Part shown: piece by piece, positions 8,359 through 14,608 of the stretch | Position numbering within the stretch: the stretch's first letter is position 1 | How the letters are laid out: every line of letters begins with the position of its first letter | From: Bacillota bacterium | GTDB lineage: Bacteria > Bacillota > Bacilli > Tumebacillales > Effusibacillaceae | NCBI GenBank assembly: GCA_020059765.1 | Contig: JAGVBM010000238.1 | Span: 1 to 24,219 of the forward strand | DNA: 24,219 bases | Direction of reading: 5' to 3' | Made by a program: the position numbers and the translations under genes | The notes under the pieces: generated by a model | What the model saw: only the letters and a program-made list of their open reading frames with translations | Database searches by the model: none | Told to the model about the DNA's origin: nothing

Positions 8359-9366
8359 TTATTGTACCATAAGTACATGCAGCATTACGGTCAAACATAT
8401 TCCCATCATGCCAATGACCGTCCAGTGTGTCCAATCCCAGTCTCTGGACAATTCCCGATCAATCGTTCTGCGAATGGTTTGAATTTTCTCCGTCTTATTT
8501 TTTTCACCTTTCGGCAGTTGCAACGACAGTACGGCGCTCTGCATCTGTTCCGCGCTGTCAAAACCGCCTGCCCATGCTTTTTCCAGCACCGGCAGCCAGA
8601 TTCGTGTCTCTTTCTTGGACGATAAGATTTTTTTGATTTGTTCCAGATCACGATTCTTCCAATCTAAACGTTTGACATACGGATTCAGCAACTGGGCAAG
8701 CAGCATCGCAGCCGCAAACAGATCGTATCGACAATCGGCACGGCGTGTTCCATTGTGCCAGTAACCTCTGTCGTTCCATTCCGTATATTGCCGAACGCCC
8801 TCTCCAAATCGGGTCAATCCGCCAAAATCAATCAACCGGAGATGCCCGGATCCCGAATTGATCAGCACATTATCCGCTTTCAGGTCGCCGAACGCGTACC
8901 CCAAGACATGCAGCTGCTTGAGGAACTCCAACAATTGCACGGCGATTCGCCGAACGGAAGTAATCCCTTTGCCGCGCACAAACAGTTCAACCGGAGTTCC
9001 CTCGACATATTCCATCGTGTAGAAAAAGGCAAGCCCTCTATTTTCCAAGGAAACGTCGTCCATCTCCGAAACAAAAGGCCCAAGGCGCCTGCCATGGACC
9101 TTTTCAGACGTTGTATGGGGCATTTGTCTTTGCAGACTATGCAAAACCCTGTATTCCAGCGCGATTCCTTGTGCGTCCGGGGAGATTTTTAAGGCATATT
9201 TCCGATCTCCTTCCTGCACAAGGTACACCGTTCCGATCGCACCGGCTCCCAACGGACGAATGATCCGGTAGGATCTCCTGTTCCATCTGCCTTGAATCGA
9301 TTGTCCGGGCATCAACTTCATCAAGCGATTCTTTGGTTCAAACCACGTAACTCTTGGCGTCGCCAT
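8359..9366 (-). CDS. yabT: Sporulation serine/threonine protein kinase YabT
   Basis: This is a 335-residue Hanks-type kinase with a single C-terminal membrane anchor. The glycine loop is GAGAIG (40-45), the ATP-binding lysine is K60 in ALKIS, the catalytic loop is GDLKADNVLI with D161, and DFG starts at D180. A basic stretch rich in K and R (about 287-308) precedes the membrane helix at about 313-333. In B. subtilis YabT phosphorylates RecA and other DNA-binding proteins in the forespore and is stimulated by DNA; the basic segment fits that. The frame is open to 9516, but the ATG at 9366, preceded by AAGGGGAGAAGG, gives the family start. It overlaps yabS by 29 bases, implying coupled translation. 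Confidence 0.9.
   Translation of the reverse strand: MATPRVTWFEPKNRLMKLMPGQSIQGRWNRRSYRIIRPLGAGAIGTVYLVQEGDRKYALKISPDAQGIALEYRVLHSLQRQMPHTTSEKVHGRRLGPFVSEMDDVSLENRGLAFFYTMEYVEGTPVELFVRGKGITSVRRIAVQLLEFLKQLHVLGYAFGDLKADNVLINSGSGHLRLIDFGGLTRFGEGVRQYTEWNDRGYWHNGTRRADCRYDLFAAAMLLAQLLNPYVKRLDWKNRDLEQIKKILSSKKETRIWLPVLEKAWAGGFDSAEQMQSAVLSLQLPKGEKNKTEKIQTIRRTIDRELSRDWDWTHWTVIGMMGICLTVMLHVLMVQ
8366..8394 (-). promoter_or_regulatory. Possible sigma-A promoter of the exporter pair
   Basis: On the minus strand TTGACC (89-94 of the 8300s) and TATGGT (66-71) are separated by 17 bp inside the end of yabT. Transcription would start about five bases before the ATG at 8354, giving a nearly leaderless message; this fits the lack of a Shine-Dalgarno sequence. 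The -10 match is only 4 of 6. Confidence 0.3.
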
Positions 9367-10051
9367 AATCCTTCTCCCCTTCGCGGCCAAACATCTGAAT
9401 CGCCTGATAAAGGGCTGGGCCGGTGGGGGTGCCCCCAGCAGCCGCCAATTCGCTGCTGATGGAAGAAAGTCTCTGTTTTTCGTTGAAGTCCGCCAAGATT
9501 TTTGCTGATTGACCACGATCCGGATAGATCATGACCGCCACCTGATGCCCGCCTTTTCGTGCCTGGATTCCGATTTCCAGATCATGAACCGCTTCCCGCA
9601 CTTGCGGCAATTTGTCCCGCATGCTTGCCGACACGTCAAGCAACAAGACAAGGCGGAGTTCCGCCTCTTCCCCCGCCCTGTCAATCATATGCGCCACTTC
9701 CATGCGTTTGTCCGGAGAAAGGTCGTGCATCTCTTTTCCTACAATGTTTTGCAACTCCCGATTGACCGCCTGCTGGATCGTCATTTGCATCGTGTAGCGG
9801 GTCATCATTTGCATCGTATGTGCCAATTGCCGCATTTCGCTGATCCGGTGCATGCCGCCGCCCTCTGTTGCGATTTTCTGCACTTCCTGCATCCCTTTGT
9901 TCCCTAATGTACCACTGTCCACAATCCCGATAACGTTGACCGCTATTCCGTACTCCTGTGCCTTTTTCGCCGCTTCAACCGGATCGGCCCCCATATTTGA
10001 GCACCCGTCCGTAATCAAGAGAATCTGTTTCAAAGTTACTTGTTCCCACAT
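9338..10051 (-). CDS. yabS: vWA-like domain protein YabS
   Basis: This 237-residue protein lies between spoIIE and yabT exactly as YabS does in B. subtilis. The MIDAS metal site DVSAS is at 139-143, and the second MIDAS element GGTPTGPAL is at about 206-214. The strand that normally ends a vWA domain, ILLITDGCSN with AKKAQEYGIAVNVIGIVD, is instead at the N-terminus (about 10-45), so the order of the fold is permuted. The start at 10051 has GAGGAG about 10 bases upstream. No signal peptide or membrane helix is seen. Function is not established; the overlap with yabT suggests the two proteins act together, perhaps with YabS as a scaffold in the forespore. Confidence 0.85.
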   Translation of the reverse strand: MWEQVTLKQILLITDGCSNMGADPVEAAKKAQEYGIAVNVIGIVDSGTLGNKGMQEVQKIATEGGGMHRISEMRQLAHTMQMMTRYTMQMTIQQAVNRELQNIVGKEMHDLSPDKRMEVAHMIDRAGEEAELRLVLLLDVSASMRDKLPQVREAVHDLEIGIQARKGGHQVAVMIYPDRGQSAKILADFNEKQRLSSISSELAAAGGTPTGPALYQAIQMFGREGEKDYGDAKSYVV

Positions 10052-10070
10052 TCATCTCTCACTCCTCGTC

Positions 10071-10089
10071 CATACTGTCTACCAGTATG
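10071..10089. repeat. Palindrome at the yabS promoter
   Basis: CATACTG at 10071-10077 and CAGTATG at 10083-10089 form a perfect 7-bp inverted repeat with a 5-base centre. It overlaps the proposed -10 element of yabS and lies just before its ribosome binding site. There is no T run, so it is not a terminator; it could be an operator or a leader hairpin. Confidence 0.6.
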
Positions 10090-10112
10090 TCCGGGGAAAT
10101 AAACTCATAAAC
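10083..10112 (-). promoter_or_regulatory. Candidate sigma-F promoter of yabS-yabT
   Basis: In the 73-base gap between spoIIE and yabS, the minus strand carries GTTTA (10108-10112), a full match to the sigma-F -35 consensus GYWTA. After a 15-base spacer comes GGACATACTG, close to GGNRANANTW (mismatches at R and the last W). B. subtilis yabT is expressed in the forespore early in sporulation, so the position makes sense. Confidence 0.5.
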
Positions 10113-10124
10113 TTGCCCAAAACT

Positions 10125-12671
10125 TCAAGTCTCGATTTGCACCGGATTCATGGACGCCTCCTTTTTCTGTTTGATTCGTTTCATTCCGGGCAATTTGATG
10201 GTCGCCCATTCCGGTTGATATTTCTCAATCCTTGCCACCAGCACCGTCATATCGTCAATAATTTTCCCGTGGTTGATTCGCACTGCCAATTCCACCAGCA
10301 TATCGGCAATCTCTTGCGGATCTGTTGTAGCGAATCTGGCAATTTGTTTTTTCAGCCAGTCTTCTTTATCAAACACATGTTTGGGTGAATCATAGATTCC
10401 GTCTGACATCAAGATCAGCAGATCCCCTTCTTTCAGATCCGCTTCCACAGTTTGGATGTCAATGTCCTGCAAAATCCCGATCGGCACGTTCTCGCCTTGT
10501 ATCGAGATCACTTCCCGCCCCCGCTTGATGAAAGAAGGAACAGAACCGATCTTCAAAAATTCCGTACGTGCGTTAAACTGATCGATCAGCGCCAAATCCA
10601 GGGTAGTGAAAATCTCTTCTTTCGAGCGCAGCAACAACACCGAATTGACGGTCTTAATTGCCAACTGCTCAGCAAACCCCGCTTTCAGCAACTGCTGCAG
10701 CAACCGAATGGCGGAACTGGATTCCTGCATCGCCCGTTCCCCGTTCCCCATCCCGTCGGAAACCGCCACGGCAAATTTTCCGTTTCCGACATCCAATGTC
10801 GTAAAGGAATCCCCGCTTAGGATTTTCCCGTCTTTTGCGGCGGATGTTACGGCAGTCTGCACATCATAGACTTTGGCAGAACGGAACGACGCGGTTAAAT
10901 AGCCATCTTCCAAAGTGTGTTTTTCGGCCACGGTAATGTTTTCCCCGACAATTTCCGCTAACAGGGGCGCAATCAGTTTTTCGCATTCGTTCAAATCGGC
11001 AGCAGCCGTTTGCGTGACTTCAATTTCCACTTTCCCTTCATCCAGCGAAATAATGTCAACCGATCGAATGGACAGACCCAGTTGTTCCAAAGAAGCGATA
11101 ATATGTTCCTCATGATCAGCCGACAGATGATTCTCGTTTCGCAACTCACCCGACAATTCGGCCATAATTCCGGAAACGCCCTGCAGTTGCGCCCCCACCA
11201 GGTCACGACTTTCTTGCAGTCGCAATTGCCACTGCATATCACGTTTGATCACATCCACAGCTTGGTGCAGGACCGGAATCACCTGCTCGGTACGCACGCA
11301 TTTTTTTTGCAATTCGGACGGAAGTTTCTCCTTCACTATAACGCCTTCTGCGTCAATAATTTCAATTGTGTCGCGAAACGCATGATACGTTTGGTAAAAG
11401 TCCTTATCCCAACACTGTTCCTGTTTGAAGCAAACGGAACATACCTGTTTCGTCACCACATCGATTGTTGTGTTCAATGCCTCATCACGGTTTTGCTGAC
11501 CCATTGCCGCCAATTGCGAAAACGAGCGGGACAGTTCCTGAAATACATTGGAGACCTCGCGAATGCGCCCCGCCATCAATTCCCGAATCCGTCGCGCATA
11601 GTCTTGTTGTGACAAATAATGCTGATGGGTACCGGGCACATACCGGGAAACTTGTTCGGTCAACACTTTCGGAGTCACCAACAGAAGCAGGATCGAAGCC
11701 AATGTTTCCGCAAGCGCCGTCATCATTTGCGGAAGTTCTTTCACATAGACTGCCAGAATTGCCGTACCTAAAAGGAAGCCGGTACTGACACCGAGTTTTT
11801 TTGCGTCTTTCAGCAATCCTCCCAGCATCCCGGAGAACGCCAACATTCCGATTTGCGGGACAGCACCGAGGTTGGCCATGGAGAGAATGATTCCCGTCAC
11901 TACCCCAACGCTGGCTCCCACACCCGCGCCCCCGATGTAGGCAAACAGCATGATCAAATAACGACTGAAAATATTCTCAAACGATAACGAACCGATTTGG
12001 ATGCCTGACAGTCCGGTCAGTACGGAGGCCATCAAAATGACCAGACAGAAGATCTCTTCATTGCGCAGTTCTTTGACCCCTCGTTGAAATGTGAAAATCG
12101 GCAGCGACTGGATAAAGATCATCGTCAATACCATTGCCAGAAAACCTTCGATGACTGCCATCATCAACGAATATCGTGACAAGTCGCCCAGCGCCAGCGA
12201 GAAGCTGATTTTGGCTCCCGCGTCCACCAAAAACACGACAAATGGGATCATGTTCAGTCCGACTGTTTTTTTTCTCGACAGCAGCGTATAAACGCCGCGA
12301 TAAAGCAATAACATGGCGATCAAATACAGTACATACCCGACATTGTGAATTGTTGCCGCACCTGCCAACAACGCGATCATCACTTTGTTGGAAGCGCCTT
12401 TTTTTAAGCGAAGCATGACTGCATATAACGACAGCGCAAAGGGTGAGATCTCCCCCAATATTTCGGCCCGGCCGAGCAAAAACGCCATAAAGATCAATAC
12501 GGCCGACTTGCTGACAACCCGATCCCACCATGATCGCAGCTTGGATAAGCTTGTCCAATCAAACCGGTTGGCCGACGGGCTGACCGCATTCGTCCCTCCC
12601 TGCTCCGCGTAGGCTCCCGCCCATCTTGCTCCCCATAATCTTTTCCACATGTTCCAAGTCCCCCGTTCCAT
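10125..12671 (-). CDS. spoIIE: Stage II sporulation protein E (PP2C phosphatase)
   Basis: This 848-residue membrane phosphatase dephosphorylates SpoIIAA-P to activate sigma-F in the forespore and also associates with FtsZ at the polar septum. Residues about 56-335 hold roughly ten membrane helices. The central regulatory region contains a cysteine cluster CSVCFKQEQC at 411-420. The C-terminal PP2C domain (about 600-815) shows GDSF at 620-623, VSDGMGNG at 637-643, MSDGIYDSP at 755-762 and IDDMT at 805-809, which provide the metal ligands. The ATG at 12671 has GGAG at short spacing; the ATG at 12650 is an alternative start with GGGGG upstream. The length agrees with the family (827 in B. subtilis). 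Confidence 0.96.
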   Translation of the reverse strand: MERGTWNMWKRLWGARWAGAYAEQGGTNAVSPSANRFDWTSLSKLRSWWDRVVSKSAVLIFMAFLLGRAEILGEISPFALSLYAVMLRLKKGASNKVMIALLAGAATIHNVGYVLYLIAMLLLYRGVYTLLSRKKTVGLNMIPFVVFLVDAGAKISFSLALGDLSRYSLMMAVIEGFLAMVLTMIFIQSLPIFTFQRGVKELRNEEIFCLVILMASVLTGLSGIQIGSLSFENIFSRYLIMLFAYIGGAGVGASVGVVTGIILSMANLGAVPQIGMLAFSGMLGGLLKDAKKLGVSTGFLLGTAILAVYVKELPQMMTALAETLASILLLLVTPKVLTEQVSRYVPGTHQHYLSQQDYARRIRELMAGRIREVSNVFQELSRSFSQLAAMGQQNRDEALNTTIDVVTKQVCSVCFKQEQCWDKDFYQTYHAFRDTIEIIDAEGVIVKEKLPSELQKKCVRTEQVIPVLHQAVDVIKRDMQWQLRLQESRDLVGAQLQGVSGIMAELSGELRNENHLSADHEEHIIASLEQLGLSIRSVDIISLDEGKVEIEVTQTAAADLNECEKLIAPLLAEIVGENITVAEKHTLEDGYLTASFRSAKVYDVQTAVTSAAKDGKILSGDSFTTLDVGNGKFAVAVSDGMGNGERAMQESSSAIRLLQQLLKAGFAEQLAIKTVNSVLLLRSKEEIFTTLDLALIDQFNARTEFLKIGSVPSFIKRGREVISIQGENVPIGILQDIDIQTVEADLKEGDLLILMSDGIYDSPKHVFDKEDWLKKQIARFATTDPQEIADMLVELAVRINHGKIIDDMTVLVARIEKYQPEWATIKLPGMKRIKQKKEASMNPVQIET

Positions 12672-12721
12672 CGGACTCCGTCGGCTGCGAGTCCAGCCGG
12701 CCGTCCGCGAATAGTAGTCAC

Positions 12722-12754
12722 ATTATAGCAAGGGGAGTTTCAGAAGTTTGTCGT
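12722..12754 (-). promoter_or_regulatory. Spo0A-type promoter of spoIIE
   Basis: On the minus strand TATAAT (12722-12727, with an upstream TG giving TGCTATAAT) is preceded after 21 bp by ACGACA (12749-12754), a TTGACA-like -35. The unusual 21-bp spacing is the known feature of Spo0A-activated sigma-A promoters such as spoIIE and spoIIG. The -35 lies inside TGTCGTA, a near 0A box in the opposite orientation. Confidence 0.7.
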
Positions 12755-12780
12755 AACAAAACGATAACCCTTGTTTTTTT

Positions 12781-12805
12781 TCCGACAAGAAACCACCTTT
12801 CGACG
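12781..12805 (-). promoter_or_regulatory. Putative 0A boxes upstream of spoIIE
   Basis: The minus strand has CGTCGAA (12799-12805) and TGTCGGA (12781-12787), each one base away from the Spo0A box TGTCGAA. They lie about 65 to 90 bases before the predicted spoIIE start site, a normal place for Spo0A activation. Confidence 0.5.
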
Positions 12806-12947
12806 CAATCCGTTTGCCTCTGCTCACACCCCCGAAAATACTGTAACTGCAAGGGCTTTCATTGCCCGGACAAGAAACTGCCGGACGAGCGAAAGGAACC
12901 TCTGCCTGCCCGAATAGGAAGCCGTAGTTGCAAAAGAGGGGCCATAC

Positions 12948-12976
12948 CTGTCGAAACCTTTTTTTTCAGTCGACAG
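12948..12976. promoter_or_regulatory. Inverted 0A-box-like pair
   Basis: CTGTCGA at 12948-12954 and TCGACAG at 12970-12976 form a 7-bp inverted repeat. The first half contains a perfect 0A box, TGTCGAA at 12949-12955; the second half, read in reverse, is TGTCGAC. It lies about 70 to 95 bases before the deaminase start codon and could bind Spo0A. A hairpin role is also possible. Confidence 0.4.
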
Positions 12977-13045
12977 AAAAAGTGAAAATCGGTATCGTAA
13001 AGGTAAATAGAATGATAGGTTAGCCATTTTGAAGGAGTGGAGAAC

Positions 13046-13552
13046 GTGAGGCCAATCAAATACACGATTTATATGAATATTGCGGAAGAACTGGCCAAAG
13101 CCTCCACTTGCCGCGTGCATGTGGGCTGTGTGGTGGTCGGAAAGGACGGAGTCATCCATGGGCTGGGGTACAACGGATCCCTTCCCGGTCATCCCCACTG
13201 CGAAGATATTGGCTGTGATTTTGACGAACACGGGCATTGCCGGGCCACCCTGCATGCGGAACGCAATGCGCTTCGCCGAGCCGGAGAAAAAGCGCAGGAG
13301 GGCATCGCGTTTGTTACCCATTTCCCCTGTCCGGATTGCGCAAAGGAATTGGTGGACTACGGAATCCGCGCTGTCATCTTCAAAAATGATTATCGACGCA
13401 GCCCGATTTCAGTTCGCGTTCTGGAACGTTCAAGCATGGAGATTCTCCCGTTTGACGGGGCAATCGAACAGGATTGGCTGCAACTCGAGCAAAAAATAGG
13501 CTGGAAACCAACGGAACATGGAGGAAACGATCAATGGGTTCTCAAAATATGA
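13046..13552 (+). CDS. dCMP deaminase (ComEB-like)
   Basis: This 168-residue zinc enzyme converts dCMP to dUMP, supplying thymidylate synthesis. The catalytic motif HAE is at 70-72 with zinc ligands in PCPDC at 94-98, and the family-specific GYNGSLPGHPHCEDIGC ... GHC segment (41-65) carries the second set of Cys/His residues. AAGGAG lies 8 bases before the GTG at 13046; an upstream in-frame GTG at 13037 overlaps that ribosome binding site and is unlikely. The stop codon overlaps the next gene by 19 bases. The gene begins a plus-strand island opposite to its neighbours. B. subtilis comEB is in the late competence operon, so this location is different. No clear promoter was found. Confidence 0.9.
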   Translation: MRPIKYTIYMNIAEELAKASTCRVHVGCVVVGKDGVIHGLGYNGSLPGHPHCEDIGCDFDEHGHCRATLHAERNALRRAGEKAQEGIAFVTHFPCPDCAKELVDYGIRAVIFKNDYRRSPISVRVLERSSMEILPFDGAIEQDWLQLEQKIGWKPTEHGGNDQWVLKI

Positions 13553-13848
13553 AGACCATCACGTTGCCGCGTCTTAACAAATTATCGCCCACTCTCGAAT
13601 CAACCGCTCTAAAACTGATGGAAGAGGCGGGTGAACTGGCGCAAGCGATTGGAAAATTCCGCAACCTTTCAGGCGAGCAATACGAGATTGACAATCAAAT
13701 CATGGATGTGATCGCCAGCGAATTGGCCGATACGGCACAAACCTGCATCACCATGATGTATGTGTTGGAGGAAAAGTACGGGGTTGACATTGACAAGATT
13801 CTGGAAGATCATATTGCGAAACTGATGAAAAAAGGGTATTGCGAGTAA
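13534..13848 (+). CDS. Small MazG-like nucleotide pyrophosphohydrolase
   Basis: This 104-residue all-alpha protein has the metal-binding pattern of MazG-type NTP pyrophosphohydrolases: E30-E31-x-x-E34 in LMEEAGELAQAIGKF and E63-x-x-D66 in SELADTAQT. Such enzymes hydrolyse (d)NTPs to monophosphates and pyrophosphate. The ATG at 13534 has GGAGGA 8 bases before it; the frame extends upstream to 13474 inside the deaminase gene but without support. It overlaps the deaminase gene by 19 bases in another frame, implying coupled translation. It is distinct from the two-domain mazG at 17483. Substrate preference cannot be read from the sequence. Confidence 0.85.
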   Translation: MGSQNMKTITLPRLNKLSPTLESTALKLMEEAGELAQAIGKFRNLSGEQYEIDNQIMDVIASELADTAQTCITMMYVLEEKYGVDIDKILEDHIAKLMKKGYCE

Positions 13849-13864
13849 GATCGGCTCGTTCGTG

Positions 13865-13894
13865 GGCACATTCCTCACTTTCCTTGCGTATACT
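13865..13894 (+). promoter_or_regulatory. Candidate sigma-E promoter of cmpA
   Basis: GGCACATT (13865-13872) and CGTATACT (13887-13894) each match the sigma-E consensus (GTMATATT / CATACAMT) at 6 of 8 positions, with the typical 14-bp spacer. The site lies directly after the MazG-like gene and about 37 bases before cmpA, a mother-cell sporulation gene. Confidence 0.5.
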
Positions 13895-13930
13895 AGAGCA
13901 CACCCGCTTAACGACAAGGAGGGGATTGTC

Positions 13931-14062
13931 ATGCCAAGTTGGCTGCGAAACCAACTGCAGCGCGCCTTCCGCGAACGAGACAAATATTCGGTTGTCATGC
14001 TCAACCGCGTCTTTTATAAGTATCGGCGAAATGTTCATTCCCCGGATACCAAGAGCTTTTGA
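13931..14062 (+). CDS. cmpA: Cortex morphogenetic protein CmpA
   Basis: This is a 43-residue basic protein. The sequence MPSWLRNQLQRAF followed by ERDKY and MLNRVFYKYRR matches the conserved pattern of CmpA as I recall it (MP-WL-KQMQKAF ... LLN-CW-FYRK). CmpA acts in the mother cell as an adaptor that directs the coat protein SpoIVA to ClpXP in spores whose envelope is built wrongly. AAGGAGGGG lies just upstream of the ATG at 13931. The last residues, HSPDTKSF, extend a little past the usual end. Its stop codon overlaps the -35 box of the next gene. Identification is by motif only and not checked by search. Confidence 0.8.
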   Translation: MPSWLRNQLQRAFRERDKYSVVMLNRVFYKYRRNVHSPDTKSF

Positions 14063-14087
14063 CAGACCTCGCATTGCATTCTATAAT
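14059..14087 (+). promoter_or_regulatory. Consensus sigma-A promoter
   Basis: TTGACA at 14059-14064 and TATAAT at 14082-14087, separated by exactly 17 bp, are a full consensus vegetative promoter. It drives the 60-residue membrane protein gene, with an expected start near 14094 and a leader of about 44 bases. The -35 box overlaps the cmpA stop codon. Confidence 0.9.
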
Positions 14088-14137
14088 GGAATGGATATTT
14101 GGTTTCGTGGAAATCCTGTGATTGAGGTGAAAGACTG

Positions 14138-14320
14138 ATGCCGTTGCATCCTTATCTAATCGCATTCGTACTGATTGTTTTCGGACTCATGGCCGTACCT
14201 CCCATGTTGTCTCTGGCCCGTGAACGACGTTTCGGATTGGCCAGCTTGATGGTGATCACGTTAATCACATTTGTGGCGGCCGGCATTATGGCGTCATCCG
14301 TAAATCCAAACGTGGGGTAA
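14138..14320 (+). CDS. Small hydrophobic membrane protein, function unknown
   Basis: This 60-residue protein has two predicted membrane helices (about 5-25 and 34-54) linked by a short charged loop, SLARERRF. I do not recognise a family. GAGGTGA lies 7 bases before the ATG. It has its own full-consensus promoter and is followed 15 bases later by a perfect hairpin terminator, so it is a complete single-gene transcription unit. That argues strongly that it is a real, well-expressed gene. Confidence 0.8.
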   Translation: MPLHPYLIAFVLIVFGLMAVPPMLSLARERRFGLASLMVITLITFVAAGIMASSVNPNVG

Positions 14321-14335
14321 CAATCGGCCGCAAAC

Positions 14336-14362
14336 AAAAAGCTTCCTGCATGGAAGCTTTTT
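14336..14362. terminator. Bidirectional terminator
   Basis: AAAAAGCTTCC (14336-14346) and GGAAGCTTTTT (14352-14362) form a perfect 11-bp stem with a 5-base loop and T runs on both strands. It ends the plus-strand membrane protein gene and the convergent 41-residue gene. Confidence 0.9.
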
Positions 14363-14367
14363 GTGTT

Positions 14368-14493
14368 TCATGACTTTGGCCTCCCACGTCTCTTATAACT
14401 TGCAATCATCCACCATAACGGAAACAAGAGCAGGGCAAGAATCGACAAACCAATTCCGACGTATGACCAAAACAGCGCATCCATCTTTTGCAT
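14368..14493 (-). CDS. Small single-pass membrane protein, function unknown
   Basis: This is a 41-residue protein with one predicted membrane helix (about 8-30, rich in L, I, W) and a strongly basic end, SYKRRGRPKS. GGAGGAG lies a few bases before the ATG at 14493, a very good ribosome binding site, and a bidirectional terminator follows the stop codon within six bases. The frame is open to 14577 but that extension runs back into the yabR terminator. I do not recognise a family. A promoter is not obvious in the roughly 70 bases between the yabR terminator and the start. Confidence 0.6.
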   Translation of the reverse strand: MQKMDALFWSYVGIGLSILALLLFPLWWMIASYKRRGRPKS

Positions 14494-14562
14494 CCGCTCC
14501 TCCAAAAGATTATCCGTACTATTCCCGGAAAGGAAGATTCCATGCAAACTTTCGCGATAAAT

Positions 14563-14593
14563 AAAAAAGCATTCCAAGTTGCCGTTGGAATGC
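14563..14593 (-). terminator. Intrinsic terminator of yabR
   Basis: On the minus strand GCATTCCAA and TTGGAATGC form a perfect 9-bp stem with a 7-base loop, followed by TTTTTTATTTAT. It lies 15 bases after the yabR stop codon. Confidence 0.88.
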
Positions 14594-14608
14594 GTGTCCG
14601 TTATGATT

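Larger units (their letters stand above)
12755..13030. other. Divergent intergenic region, no gene recognised
   Basis: About 370 bases separate spoIIE from the plus-strand deaminase gene. Besides the spoIIE promoter and 0A-like boxes, I find no convincing coding frame. The part from 12840 to 12945 is G+C-richer and contains small inverted repeats (GGGC/GCCC near 12852, CCTCT/AGAGG around 12898-12940) and a run of eight T at 12959-12966, but no known riboswitch consensus fits. In B. subtilis tRNA genes lie near this position; no tRNA T-loop motif is visible here. Confidence 0.5.

Noticed and set aside
9367..9516. N-terminal extension of YabT by 50 codons
   Set aside because: It lies wholly inside yabS, and AAGGGGAGAAGG precedes the ATG at 9366.
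13000..13020. A sigma-H promoter (ATAGAAT) before the deaminase gene
   Set aside because: The only -35-like sequence, ACAGAAAAA, is about 25 bases away, too far for sigma-H.
12755..13030. A cobalamin or c-di-GMP riboswitch, suggested by ACTGTAAC and GAAGCCGTAGTTGC-like pieces
   Set aside because: The short pieces do not occur in the order or with the paired elements the known consensus structures need.
12824..13321. Minus-strand open frame of 165 codons across the divergent region
   Set aside because: Half of it is antisense to the dCMP deaminase gene and the rest has no family-like sequence or ribosome binding site.
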